From: Catonia carolina
Lineage: Eukaryota > Arthropoda > Insecta > Hemiptera > Achilidae
Direction: 5' to 3'
Assembly: GCA_035578175.1 (NCBI GenBank)
Contig: JAQMRL010000004.1
Location: forward strand, 76,051,901 to 76,115,900
Length of the DNA: 64,000 nucleotides
Of this stretch, positions 20,584-32,208 are shown piece after piece. The notes below the pieces were generated by a model. The model was not told where the DNA came from. It worked only from the letters and a program-made list of their open reading frames with translations, and did no database searches. Position numbers and translations under genes: made by a program. Position 1 is the stretch's first letter. Every line of letters begins with the position of its first letter.

Positions 20584-21551
20584 TATAGAGTACGAATTTG
20601 AAAGTTGACGTTACTGTGTAACAAATTTATCTGCATTTGACCAGTAAACTAAATTGGAATGTAATAGTTTAAATGTTGACCAGGAATATAACCCGTCTAC
20701 TGTATTTTAGCTTAGTAATTTTACCTCCTATGATTGATAGATTGAATCGATCAAATATTGATCTTTAATTTAAATTTAACTTTCAAACTATAACGTATTA
20801 AAATATTTGACAAATTTTGAATAAATTTTAAAAAACAGTAAGAATTCGTTTTGTATATTTAGTGGAAGATCGTTGAAAGTTATCGAAGTAAAATGGAATT
20901 TACATTTCAGGAATATATTGTGAAAGAATTGTTAAGGAAAAAGGAAAAAGGGAAAGCTTATGGAAAACATTCGTCCTTTTTTTGTTATTCTATTTTCTTT
21001 TTCTTGTTCTTGTTCAGTAAACCCCCTTTACTTAGTATAGTAACGAATGGAAGGTTAGAATTCAGGGACCAGATAGATGGGTCCGTGTGTATTCTATTTT
21101 GTATTCTAAAATAGAGGTTCGTCTTTCTCTTTCCAGTAGTATCCACTTCAGAAAATGAATTTGTGAGCAGGAATAATGTTTACGTTTCTCTTATTTACAT
21201 ATTTAGATCGGTTCTAACCACATTTTTGGTTTTACCCCTTTTACGGTCTCGTTTCATTTGTCCTCGTTTCATTTGTATTTCAACTCAAAAATATTTACTC
21301 ACACGTTTTATTCACACCCGAATCGGTTATCCCTTACAATTTTTGCCCTACAAACTCTATCAATAATACTATTCATTTTGCTAAAACTTTCTCTGTGTGT
21401 AATTTAATTTGTCGATGTGTAAGTAATACTTCTGTGTACTGTAAAATACAATGTTTGATCAAAAAATAACGGGAATTTTAGTTTTTCTTAACAAATTTTA
21501 TTTATTCATCTGTATCAATTTTGGCCTCTTCAAAGTAATCATCCTCAGATA
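20584..21551. other. No gene recognised
   Basis: AT-rich; short open frames without recognisable motifs. Confidence 0.4.
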
Positions 21552-22384
21552 CAGGGTGATTCACGAAGATATGCAGAAACTTTGGGAGCTCATTGTACAC
21601 GTAAAAGTAATGAAAAAAGTTTATTTTAACATAGGTCAGGAAATGCTTCGTTTCCGAGTTACGGCTAGCGAAAGTTTCGCCCGGATTTCAGCTCACCAGG
21701 TGAAATGAAGTCTTCCTGAAATTTTGGTAAGATAGATTAAGGGGCGAATTCAATCAATTCTTATGGTTTTTGATCTGATAAATTGAATAAAACAGGTCCC
21801 AGAACTGTAAGTTAAACAGTTTTTAAGAAAAGCAGTGTCAAATGCAAAAAATGGAGTGAAAAACACATTTTTTCATCTTTGGGCAAGAATAACTTTGTTA
21901 TTTCACCAAGAAACAGTTATAATTTTTGAATAAAACATGTTGAAAATTTTATTCTGAACAAACCGGTGTAAATTAAGTACACAGAAAGCGAATAGATGTT
22001 TGATTAAATGAATTTTTATTCATAAGAGTACAAAGTAAAATTAACCGGAAAAACTAAGATGAAAAAATGTGTTTTTTCACTCCATTTTTTGCATTTGACA
22101 CTGGTTTTCTCAAAAACTATTTAACTACAGTTCTGGGACCTGTTTTATTCAATTTATCAGGTCAAAAACCATAAGAAACGATTGAATTCGCCCCTTAATC
22201 TGCCTTACCAGAATTTCAGGAAGACCTCATTTCACCTGGTTAGCTGAAATCCGGGCGAAATCTTTCGCTAGCCGTAACTCTATAACGAAGCATTTCCGTA
22301 CCCATGTTTATATAAATTTTTTTCGTTATTTTTACATGTACAATGGGCTCCCAAAGTTTCTGCATATCTTCGTGAATCACTCTG
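21552..22384. mobile_element. Long fold-back MITE (CAGGGTGATTC ends)
   Basis: CAGGGTGATTCACGAAGATA (21552) and its degenerate complement ending CACTCTG (22384) begin arms of about 350 bp each that pair nearly throughout, around a spacer of about 115 bp. TA flanks both ends. Inner arm blocks such as CTAGCGAAAGTTTCGCCCGG also occur in the MITE at 32928-34293, so the two families are related. No coding region. Confidence 0.8.
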
Positions 22385-22574
22385 TATAATACATTTGTTC
22401 CAGCGCTTTTTCCGATTTTGGAAGCCCTTCTGGAACTTACTTTTTGGCACAGCTTTCAACTCATTTAGTGATTCTGTTTTCATGCCGTCAATGGTGGCAA
22501 AACGTCGTCCTTTAAAGGTTCTTTTGAAGCGTCGAAACATTGGTTTCGACGTCATACCCATATACCCAGCATTA

Positions 22575-22962
22575 TACGGGAGTGAACGTGGGTGATAGGA
22601 GCTATAGAAAAGAAGAGGATAGAAGTTTTTAAAATGTGGTGTTATAGGAAAATGTTAAAGATTAGGTGGGTGGACAAAATAAGTAATTTAGAGGTTCGTA
22701 GGCGAGTGGGTGAAAAAAGAAGTACATGGAAGCATCTTACCAAAAGAAGGGATAGGCTAGTGGGGCATATCTTAAGACAACCAGGTATTGATCTATCAAT
22801 AATAGAGGGTTATATTGGGGGAGTTAATTGTAGGGGGAGGCAAAGATTAGAATATTTAAAGCAAATTACAAAAGATGTAGGGTGTTACAGGTAGGCCTAT
22901 GTGTAGATATGAAACGACTTGGGCAAGATAGAACAGCTTGGAGAACTGCATCAAACCAGTGG
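22575..22962 (+). pseudogene. LINE-B 3' end fragment, copy 2
   Basis: A mostly open plus-strand frame (22592-22894) reads KRIEVFKMWCYRKMLKI, RWVDKISNLEVRRRVGE, DRLVGHILRQPGIDLSI and NCRGRQRLEYLKQITKDVG. After a frameshift it continues RLGQDRTAWRTASNQ. This is the C-terminal region of a LINE polymerase; the reverse-transcriptase core is absent. It aligns with 9930-10340. Confidence 0.75.
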
Positions 22963-23003
22963 TTCAAATCTTAGTGAAGATAGTTATTTTTATAAGGATT
23001 TGA
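22963..23003 (+). mobile_element. SINE4 scrap
   Basis: GTGGTTCAAATCTTAGTGAA and ATAAGGATTTGAA match the SINE4 B-box region. Confidence 0.45.
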
Positions 23004-23221
23004 AAACAGAGCCTAGTTTAGCGTGAAAGCGTGATTTTCCGTATTTAAAACCAAACTGAGGTTGATTTTCATTTTGCGTCTTTCCCTCATGATTAAAATT
23101 AGGTTATGTTTATTGAGGTTAGTTTTTTGTTTATTTCTAATGTTTATTACTAATGTTAGGTTATATTGTTAATTATTTTAATTGAGACGAGAGAGATGTG
23201 TGAGTGTTTAACACCAGATTT
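23004..23221 (+). mobile_element. HINE 3' fragment
   Basis: Starts at ACAGAGCCTAGTTTAGCGTG and runs to a mutated 3' subterminal motif, GTGTGAGTGTTTAACACC and CAGA. Confidence 0.75.
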
Positions 23222-23336
23222 TTTTATATACATAAAAGAATAATTTATCACAGGCTTATAATTTTGACCAGAAGCTACGTGTACGGCTCTCCCTCGGCGG
23301 ACAAGATTGTCTTACCTTTGCTGGGAAATAGAAGTA

Positions 23337-24094
23337 CAGTAAACCCTCGTTAATCCGGACTAGTTGGGGCTCTTAGTCGTCCGAATTAGTGAAAGTCCGG
23401 ATTAAATGAAATACGAACGGATACCCAAAATTAACCGATATAGCATTTCCGTGGGCGGAGTTTTACGCGCTTCCACCACGGAGCGTGTATTGCACAACTT
23501 ATTACCAATTCAGTGCCGCCTGTGTTACCGGTCTAACTTGTACAATTAATCTGAAGTGATTTTTTTGCAATGAACAAAATAACGTTAACAAAAAAATCAC
23601 TGCAAAATAACGGTACAAGTTAGCCCAATAACACAGGCGGCACTGAACTGGTAATGAGTTGCGCAATACTCGCCCCGCGGCGGAAGCGCGTGCTACACAA
23701 GATCCACCCACGGCAATGCTATTTCGGTTATTTTTTGGAAACCCTCACCTAACCTTAATATGAACAAAGGTACATAATGAAACACCATTTATAGAAAACG
23801 AACGTGTATTTTGAGTTTAGTTATATATACAGACAATAATAACATGTTGTAAAATGTATTACACTGTGAATATGAAAGGTCCATTCTGTGCTTAAGACAT
23901 TACGTTTTGAAACACAGAAAATAAGACTGGTAATTTTTTTAACCTGGTTATATACTCAATATTAAATATTAATATTCTCAATATTAAATAAATTTACAAA
24001 CCGATATCTACTTGAAAATCAAATATGCAGTCAACTGGCTGTCCGGATTAAGCGAAGTCCGTGTTAAAGGGGTCCGGATTAACGAGGGTTTACT
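23337..24094. mobile_element. pogo/Tigger-like MITE
   Basis: Ends CAGTAAACCCTCGTTAATCC (23337) and its complement ending GAGGGTTTACTG (24094) are inverted and flanked by TA. Sequences of the form 'CCCTCG.TAATCCG' are typical of pogo/Tigger-type Tc1-mariner relatives. It contains further copies of GTCCGGATTAA. No DDE transposase frame is present. A second palindrome (23432-23735) is nested inside. Confidence 0.7.
23432..23735. mobile_element. Nested fold-back within the Tigger-like MITE
   Basis: ACCGATATAGCATTTCCGTG at the left pairs with CACGGCAATGCTATTTCGGT at the right. The inner parts (CAGTGCCGCCTGTGTTACCG and its complement) also pair, giving arms of about 125 bp. It is more GC-rich than its surroundings. 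Confidence 0.65.
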
Positions 24095-24926
24095 GTATTT
24101 AGACTTAAATTAGAATTAATGAATACTAATTTAAACTTTTTTTTATGACAAATAAGGAAATATATTGTATAAATAAGCTAATTAACCACTTCCCTGCTGA
24201 GTTTTCCTCAGCAGAATTAGAGTTGTGCAAGGACCCTCAGATCCACGATGTAGCTAGAATATCAACCCGAGAATGAACATGTTGTAAATGTAAAGAACTT
24301 ATGAACATTCTATGCCACGCGCTCAGACTTAGAAGTCAGAAAAGTAGTGTGATAAATCGTGACTGTTTAAAACACTTTCCTTTTTCATAAAGGCAGCTCG
24401 AGCTTTCTCTATTCTAGTTATGTATTTTCTTAACACTATGAAAAACTTTTGATAGAAACAAACTAAAATTATTTAATTAACTAAAGGTTTGATTGTAAAG
24501 TTAGTTATTCGGGAATTCAGAAGAGCATTTAGGAAATTTATTTCTAGAAATCAATAGATAAGATTACATCTAAGTTACGCTCTTTTGTGTTGATGAAAAG
24601 ACCTTTCATTTTGTCATCCATTATTATTTTTTAAAATCTTTTTACCTTTAAAAGTTAAAAAAAATACAATGAAGATACTTTTACAAAAGAGTAATTATTT
24701 CTGTAAAATGGAACGATCTGTTGATTTAAAACCGTACAAAAACACAGAAAAATTTCCTGTGTGACCTTAGCTTTTGTTAGTGTTTTCTTACTCTTTGAAT
24801 GTCAAAAAAGTCGTTAAAAATTTTACAGGAAAATTAAGGCGAAAGTTTATTTTAGTCTGTAAAGGCAATACTGTTAGACTGTTCCAAAAGCGTGTTGAGA
24901 ACTATTATGGTCATATGAACAGGGAT
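24095..24926. other. No gene recognised
   Basis: AT-rich. At 24184 TTAACCACTTCCCTGCTGAG could be one end of a TTAA-type element (it resembles 19987-20012), but no partner end was found. Confidence 0.35.
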
Positions 24927-25322
24927 TCTGCCCATAACAGACAGGTGGAGTGTCAAATTATTTACACCCAATCTGTTAGTTCCAGGGCTAAAATAAATAG
25001 TTCTGTTTCTTATCGCATGTTCAGCCAATTAAATGACAGAATCATTTAAGAACAGAAGAGGTAGAGGTGTAAAAGACACTAATCAGAGTTATCTCCTCTG
25101 AAAGTAATGATTTTCATTATACAGCCAGACCCTGTGATGAATGAAGTGAAGGTGTCATTTGCAGAGTTGAAAATTTGTGCTTTTCAGCGGGCCCGGCATG
25201 CTGATAAGCGTACTTTTCCACTCAGTGAGGAAGGCAATGGTAAACCACCTCACTCTTTGTTTTACTTAGTAAAGCCTCTAGAGGTTCAAACCACCTTTTC
25301 GACTGATGACCTAAACAAGAAC
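24927..25322 (+). mobile_element. SINE1 copy i
   Basis: CTGCCCATAACAGACAGGTG to CGACTGATGACCTAAACAAG. AACAGGGATT occurs on both sides (24916-24925 and 25319-25328), a likely 10-bp target duplication. Confidence 0.85.
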
Positions 25323-25647
25323 AGGGATTATCTTGATAATAATGTATAGTTTGAAATTCAAGAAAGTTTAAGAAATAAATACTGTAATACATAAAAAAAT
25401 AGCTAAATTATGTTTAAAAATGTTTACTTAATTTTGTATTCAAGAAAATATGTATTTAGGATTTTAAATTTAATAAATAAAATAATTTTTAAAACTTGTT
25501 TTTCTTACAAAAAGATTATTGTTAAAATTTTAAGTGGTGCTTGAACCTAAACGTTGCATAAATTCTTAATTTGAATTTATTTCATTTGTAAAAAGAAACA
25601 CATTAAAAATAAATCTTTATAATGCATCCTGCAGTTTGAAATTAATT
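25323..25647. other. AT-rich, nothing recognised
   Basis: No open frame or family match. Confidence 0.35.
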
Positions 25648-26705
25648 CTATTTTATATAATGAATTTATATAATAAATTTCACTAACCTTCTTTTTAAAC
25701 TGCGTCAACTTTTATCTTTACTTACACGTGTTTCGGTGGATCCACCATCATCAGAGTAAATAACATAATTCTAAAAAAACCTTTTTAATTATTTAGAATC
25801 TATAAAAGATGATACATCTTTAGTCACTTATATAAAATTTTATACAAATTAACTGAAGAAAGTTTTATACAAATGACTGAAGATGTATCATCTTCTATAG
25901 ATTTTAAATAAATAAATAAAAAGATTTTTGTCTCAATTATGTTATTTACTCTGATGATGGTGGATCCACCGAAACACGTGTAAGTAAAGATAAATTTCTT
26001 TTTGTGAAACATTATATTTATTTACAATCAGTTATCTAAGTAACTATAAGTAAATTATTATGAATTAAGTATGACAAGAGAGAAGGCCACCCAGTGATGG
26101 TCCTCCTCAAAAAAATTCTAACATTGAAGTTTTGATAACATTACTTACGCAAATTAAAAAGTTAATGAAAGTATATAAATAACAAATTTTAACTTAAATA
26201 CAAAACTGAACGATTTTAAAAAGATAAAAAATGATGCAGTTTAAAAAGAAGGTTAGTGAAATTTATTATATAAATTCAATATGTGTTGTTGTTTAGGTCA
26301 TCAGCCAAAAGGCTGGTTTGAACCTGTAGAGGTTTTACTAAGTAAAATGAGGAGTGAGGTGGTTTACCATTGCCTTCCTCACTGAGTGGAAAAGTATGCT
26401 TATCAGCATGCCGGGCCCTCTGAAAAGCACATATTTTCCACTCTGTAAATGACACTTTCACTTCATTCACCACAGGGTCTGGCTGTATAATGAAATCCAT
26501 TACTTTCAGAGGAGATAACTCTGATTAGTGTCTTTTACACCTCTACCTCTTCTGTTCTTAAATGATTCAGTCATTTAATTGGCTGACCATGTGATAAGAA
26601 ACAGAACTATTTATTTTAGCCCTGCAACGAACAGATTGAGTGTAAATAATTTGACACTCCACCTGTCTATTATGGGCAGAAATTCAATATATAAAATAGA
26701 AACAC
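25648..26705. mobile_element. Fold-back element with SINE1 in its right arm
   Basis: The left arm (AATTTATATAATAAATTTCA, CTTCTTTTTAAACTGC, TTACACGTGTTTCGGTGGAT) pairs with the right arm (GTGGATCCACCGAAACACGT, AAAAGAAGGTTAGTGAAATT). The centre is near 25850. Removing the SINE1 at 26283-26679 lets the right arm continue (AATATATAAAATAGAA), matching the left arm's TTCTATTTTATATA. Confidence 0.7.
26283..26679 (-). mobile_element. SINE1 copy j with 11-bp target duplication
   Basis: Full-length minus-strand copy, TGTTGTTGTTTAGGTC to CACCTGTCTATTATGGGCA. AAATTCAATAT occurs at 26272-26282 and 26680-26690. Confidence 0.9.
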
Positions 26706-26837
26706 ATTAGCGTTCAGAATTGTGGAGAATTTTTTTTTATACATTAAAAAAATTAATTAGAATGATTACAAAAATTTATCTATTCATTTTTGAATGTAGA
26801 ATTTTTTACGTATAAGTTAAGAGAAGACTTTTAAAAT

Positions 26838-27594
26838 ACGAGGGCAGTCCAGAAAGTCTGTCACGTTTTGATATAAAGAAAACTAAGTACAAGAAAATTT
26901 TTTGATTATATAGCCTAAATTTGAAAGTGCAACTAAAATGCTATTTTTCTACATAATCACCAAACAAATTAAGACACTTATCATAGCGGTGAACTAATTT
27001 TGAAATGCCGGCGTCATAAAAGTCTACCGCCTGTGATTTTAACCAGTTAGTCACACCTCCTGCAGCTCCGCGGAAAAACCTAATTTTTCTGTAACAATTT
27101 CACGCAATAAACTTTTTGAAATTTGTGGAAAAAAAAGTGATAGCTCTCTTATGGTGAATCGACGGTCTTCTCTAATCTTCTCATTGACTTTATTCACTAC
27201 GTCATCAGTCACGAGGCTTGGCCGTCCACTTCGTTCTTCCTCGTGAATATTAGTTCGGCCATTTTTGAACTAAATGCACAAACGCCGTACTCCACTTTCA
27301 GTGTAAACATCGTTCCCATAAACTTCACAGATTTGGCGATAAATCTCAATTGGTTTATTCTTTTTAGCCAACAAAAACCGTATTACCGACCGTACTTCAC
27401 AACTGGCGGGATTTTGAATTGCGGCACACATTTTAAATTGCTGTTGAAAAACAACGAAGAGCGACACAGACCTCTCGCTAGCACGGCTGGATAGCCACTG
27501 AACGGAGAAACGCCGCGGCACCAAAATGGCCGCGATAGCTCCGCCCCTAGCGCCTACAACGCAAAACGTGACAGTCTTTCTGGACTGCCCTCGT
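26838..27594 (-). mobile_element. Mariner-like element with internal deletion
   Basis: Inverted ends CGAGGGCAGTCCAGAAAGTC and its complement (one arm reads CAGTCTTTCTGGACTGCCCT) are flanked by TA. On the minus strand, a start near 27432 gives MCAAIQNPASCEVRSVIRFL, then KPIEIYRQICEVYGNDVYTE, the N-terminal helix-turn-helix domain of a mariner-type transposase. After a frameshift ERSGRPSLVTDDVV follows. The sequence then jumps to the far C-terminus (SQAVDFYDAGISKLVHRYDK, CLNLFGDYVEK-stop). The whole catalytic core with its Asp residues is deleted, so it can move only with help from another enzyme. Confidence 0.8.
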
Positions 27595-27729
27595 ATCATC
27601 TTTCATTTTCCTTTGCCTGTTTGGCACACCCAGATGTCAGAAACTACTAGAGATAGCAACAAACGGTTTTCGGATTCGTAATCTATACAAAACGTTAGTG
27701 GGCCTAAATTAGGGTTAAAGGTTCCGGTT

Positions 27730-28026
27730 CCAACCGGAAGTGGACCGAAACCGGAAGTCAAGAAATCAAATTTGGAAACAAAAATAGTGTCATTCGATTC
27801 CTCTATAAGCTTACAGAAATCATTGGTTTTGCATTTCCTGTTTCGACCAGACGTGGCCCGAAACCGGAAGTCAAAAAATTAAATTCGGAATTTGGAAACA
27901 AAAATAGCGTCAATCGATTCCTTTTAAAGAGTAAAAACAGAAATAATTGCTTTTGAATTTCCTGTTTCGACCGGACGTGGTCCGAAACCGGAAGTCATGA
28001 AATCAAATTCGGAATTTGGAAACAAA
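27730..28026 (+). repeat. ~120-bp tandem repeat rich in ACCGGAAGT
   Basis: About two and a half units. CCGAAACCGGAAGTCA recurs at 27753, 27870 and 27983. GGAATTTGGAAACAAAAAT and TCAATCGATTCCT recur with the same spacing. Each unit carries inverted GTTTCGACC / CCGAAACCGG segments. The array runs into a HINE fragment at about 28027. Confidence 0.8.
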
Positions 28027-29413
28027 AATTCTTGGAAAGGCTGTTTTCTTGTAAAAAAATTGTATTTTTAAGATTGCGGCTCTAATACGAATTTTAGCGC
28101 AAAAATGTGTTCGATGCGGTAATCAAATGGTATAATGATTCCTACATCTGCTTGGTTCGTTAAAGTGGTGGGATCGATTACCACCTGGAAACAAAGACGC
28201 GATGTGACTTCGACGCGCACATTAGGCGTAACGCTTTGCTCGTTAAGGAATAGGGAAGGTTGGCGGATAGACAGGAACATATATAGGGAATAACACTGCA
28301 ATTATTAAAGAGTTTAACAGTACTTACTCGATTTTGAGTGCGTATATTTCCCAGGATGCTTCGATTCGTTGACGCCGTTGTAAAAAACCACTGAATGTTC
28401 GACTAGATCTGTACAGATTTCACACAATAAACAAAGGCACGTTAAGAATACACATAAAGCACTGTTAACACTCGGATAACTGCAGTTAGGATAGCGGTTT
28501 ACAAGTTCGAGACGCACGATAGCATAGATTACACAAAGTTCGGTAATTAATCGAATAAATACCATGAATAGTTCGTTACACAAATGTAAGCGCGTTCACA
28601 ATAAAAGCTTCGTTGCTTGGGGCCGTAAGTATTACCGGCGACATGAGGTTGGTATAACCAACGCGTTAGATGCAAGTGACGCCAGCTCTAGGGGCTCCGA
28701 GCGTCCGTTGAAACACAACCGCACAGTTAGCTGGTTTGACTGGAAGTGAAGGAGAGATTCGGGAAGAAGGAACAATGGCGGAGAGAGCTCGGAAAATTAA
28801 TCTAATTTTGCTATTGGCGGAGAGCGCGCCACGTGGTCAAGGATCACACATGCGTGGAACTAATTGATGAAGTAATCGATGCAGAATCAATATTACGGAT
28901 GTATTCGCGCGGGAAGGATTATTCTGGAATATTCAACGGCGCGCGGTATTTGAATTTACTGTAGTACTGAACAAATGTGTTGTAAAAGTTGTAGAGAATT
29001 TAAAATTCTACAACTTTTATTTCAAACATTTGTTTGTATAACGCTTAGTTTAGCGGTAATTAGTGAATATCTGTTTTTTTTTTACATGAAAATCTGTTTT
29101 AAGATTTCAGCCTTAGTATGCATTTTAAGACAGACTTGTATAGTCAAATAAATAGAAAATAAAAAGATCTACAAATTTTATTTAGAGCATTTTCCTCAAC
29201 ACAGCCTAGTTTAACGTGAAAAGTGATGTTCCGTATTTTTAAGCCAAACAAAGGTCGATTTTCATTTTCCATCATTCACTTACGATTAAAATAAGGTTAT
29301 GTTTTTGAGATTAGTTTTTTGTTTATTTCTAATGTTTTATTACTAATGCTAGGTTATATTGGTCATTATTTGCATTGGCAAGAGAAAGTTGTGTGAGTGT
29401 TTTACACCAGATT
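28027..29413 (+). mobile_element. HINE copy 6, 5' truncated, split by a solo LTR
   Basis: Begins ATTCTTGGAAAGGCTGTTTTC, breaks at GCGCAAAAATG (28107), resumes at AATGTGTTGTAAAAGTTGTA (28974) and ends with the hairpin and CAGA at about 29413. Confidence 0.8.
28108..28973. mobile_element. Solo LTR, family L2, inside HINE
   Basis: An 866-bp insert begins TGTTCGATGCGG and ends GTAGTACTGAACA, so it has TGTTC...GAACA ends. AATG occurs at 28104-28107 and 28974-28977, a 4-bp target duplication as in many Gypsy-type elements. It is clearly more GC-rich than its host. It holds ACATATATAGGG (28277) as a possible TATA region and two AATAAA sites (28424, 28552). No gag/pol. Orientation is uncertain. Confidence 0.7.
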
Positions 29414-30392
29414 TTTATAATTCAAATTATCGGGACAAAACAAATATTATTAATTTATAAAACAGTTCTCACTCCTGTGTAGACAAATGGGATACAAGTC
29501 TGGGTACATGTCACAGTAACTTTTTTTTTCTCTTTAATTCTTTATTTACAACCTGTAAAATGTTACAACAAGCAAATGTGATGATTATGATAATAATGTA
29601 AATGACATGATAAGCATGAGAGGGGTAGGGCCCCCATTGGTGCCTCCCCAAGAATGAAATTTGTGTATCAAATTAGCAGGTCTCTACTCCAGCGTCTTTT
29701 AAGGCGTCTAGGGGGATTATCAGGTAAATGGAAGGTGGAAAGTGAACGCACCCGTGGGTTCTCGTGTTCGTGTGACTTGTCGTGAAAGCGTTTGTATAGG
29801 TATTCGATGGAATTTTGTACAAGTGGTGTTTTCAAATCTGTATGTAAGGTTTTGTTGCTAACGTAAAGAGGTGCTTTTGCTATAAGGCGTAATGTTTTTG
29901 ACTATAACATTAAATTAATTTAAAGATTTCAGTCAAAAATACTTTGTTCATCACAGACTTGCGTTGATACATATAAAAAAAGTAAAAAAGAGTTGGAAAT
30001 CATTTGTCCTTTTAAATCCAAAGTACTAAAATATTTACTAATTTAATATTGAAAACTTTGAGAAAGTAATTTTAATATTTTGGAACGGAAAAGAACATCG
30101 TTTTTAATCTGAAGATGGCTTTTAAAAGCTGTAATTTAATTAAACTTTGAAATCTTAGAGAATTCTTTTGAATTATTATTGAAAGCCTTTTGTTTGTAAG
30201 ATGCAGACATGGTTTTATAAGTTGTTTTTAATTACCTTAAATAAATTGAATTGTAAAAAAGTAATAATAGTATTAAAGTTTATAAGAATTTTTATAGGAA
30301 AAGTTTATGATTTTATTATCATGATTTATTTTTATGGAAGTGTTAACTTTCTTAAACAATATTTGCATTGCAAGAAACAATAAACAAACCGG
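29414..30392. other. No gene recognised
   Basis: The first 400 bp (29520-29900) are less AT-rich and contain AGAGGGGTAGGGCCCCCATT, perhaps an unrecognised repeat. The rest is AT-rich. Confidence 0.35.
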
Positions 30393-31368
30393 GTTAGTCT
30401 AGAAGACGTAAAGTTGTCACCGCGAGTCAAACAGCTGATTTTTGGAGACGAAGGTTTCTGGTTCAAATCCTAGTAAAGGTAGTTACTTTTATACGGATTT
30501 GAATAATAGGCAGTGTTTACCGGTGTAATTTGTGATAGTTAGGGTTAAAATACCTATACACTCTCAGGAATGGTCGGCCTGGCTGTGTGTGTGTTCAAAT
30601 CCTAGTAAAGGTAGTTACTTTTATACGGATTTGAATAATAGGCAGTGTTTACCGGTGTAATTTGTGATAGTTAGGGTTAAAATACCTATACACTCTCAGG
30701 AATGGTCGGCCTGGCTGTGTGTGTGTGTTCAAATCCTAGTAAAGGTAATTACTTTTATACGGATTTGAATAATAGGCAGTGTTTACCGGTGTAATTTGTG
30801 ATAGTTAGGGTTAAAATACCTATACACTCACAGGAATGGTCGGCCTGGCTGTGTGTGTGTGTTCAAATCCTAGTAAAGGTAGTTACTTTCATACGGATTT
30901 GAATAATAGGCAGTGTTTACCGGTGTAATTTGTGATAGTTAGGGTTAAAATACCTATACACTCACAGGAATGGTCGGCCTGGCTGTGTGTGTGTGTTCAA
31001 ATCCTAGTAAAGGTAATTACTTTTATACGGATTTGAATAATAGGCAGTGTTTACCGGTGTAATTTGTGATAGTTAGGGTTAAAATACCTATACACTCTCA
31101 GGAATGGTCGGCCTGGCTGTGTGTGTGTTCAAATCCTAGTAAAGGTAGTTACTTTTATACGGATTTGAATAATAGGCAGTGTTTACCGGTGTAATTTGTG
31201 ATAGTTAGGGTTAAAATACCTATACACTCTCAGGAATGGTCGGTCTGGAACTGTACAAGACTGCACCTCATTTACACATCATACACAGCATTCTCATCTC
31301 CTCCGATTATGGGGTTGCTTATTGTTCTGGATTGAACAGATTGCAACGTACACACATTAGAGATAAAA
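30393..31368 (+). mobile_element. SINE4 with a six-unit internal tandem array
   Basis: The head GGTTAGTCTAGAAGACGTAAAG starts at 30393 and the tail ends CACACATTAGAGATAAAAA at 31369. Between them the segment from the B box (GGTTCAAATCC) to the GGTCGGCCTGGCTG block is repeated six times: units start at 30461, 30593, 30727, 30861, 30995 and 31127, giving periods of 132 or 134 bp. Each joint is a short (GT)n. The units differ by only a few bases (CTCTCAGG or CTCACAGG; GTAGTTAC or GTAATTAC). Confidence 0.9.
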
Positions 31369-31369
31369 A

Positions 31370-32163
31370 TCTGGTGTGAAACACTCACACAACTTTCTCT
31401 TCCCAATGCAAATAATTAACAATAAAACAAACATTAGTTATAAAACATAAGAAATAAACAAAAAACTAACCTCAAAATCATAACCTTATTTTAATCATGA
31501 GTGAAAGACGGAAAATGAAAACCAATCTCAGTTTGGGTGAAAAATACGCAAAATCACTCTTTCACGCTAAACTAGGCTCAGTAGGAAAAATGCTCTAAAT
31601 AAAAGTTGTAGATATTTTAATTTTCTATAAATATAATTATATACACTTTTGCCGTAAAATGCATACTAAGGCCAAAATCTTAAAAAAAAATCAATTTTCC
31701 ACACGTTTTCGTGAGTAAAAAATAGAAAATTGCTAATTACGCTAAACTTAGCGTTATACAAAAATATTTTTGAAATAAAATTTGTAGGATTTTAAATTCT
31801 CTACAACTTTTATTATAATTTTTTGCGCTAAAATGCATATTAAAGCCGCAATCTTAAAAAAAAACAACTTCTTTACCTAAAAACAGTCTCACCAAGAATT
31901 TCAGTAAACATGGCGCCTACCCTATCTTGTAGAGCATAAAAAATTTAGTAAACCAGGCGATTTTTAAAAAAATGTAGAGCCAGTTTTTGAGAAAATCGCA
32001 AAAAAGTGAAAAATTATACGAATAAACTACTACTTCCGGTTGACCAATTTTGATGAAAATGTTTGTATCGTGTCCGGTAGTGGTATGTAACTTAAGTTTC
32101 AATTTTCAAGTTTGTACGATGTTTCGTTCTTATTCTGCTCACACACACACACACACACGCGCG

Positions 32164-32208
<45 letters not shown>

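Noticed and set aside
24184..24215. TTAACCACTTCCCTGCTGAG as a TTAA-element end
   Set aside because: Related to 19987-20012 but no right-hand inverted end could be found for either.
30461..31250. CRISPR-like array of regular repeats
   Set aside because: Units are ~133 bp with no short repeat/unique spacer pattern; they are copies of a SINE4 segment, and the DNA is eukaryotic.
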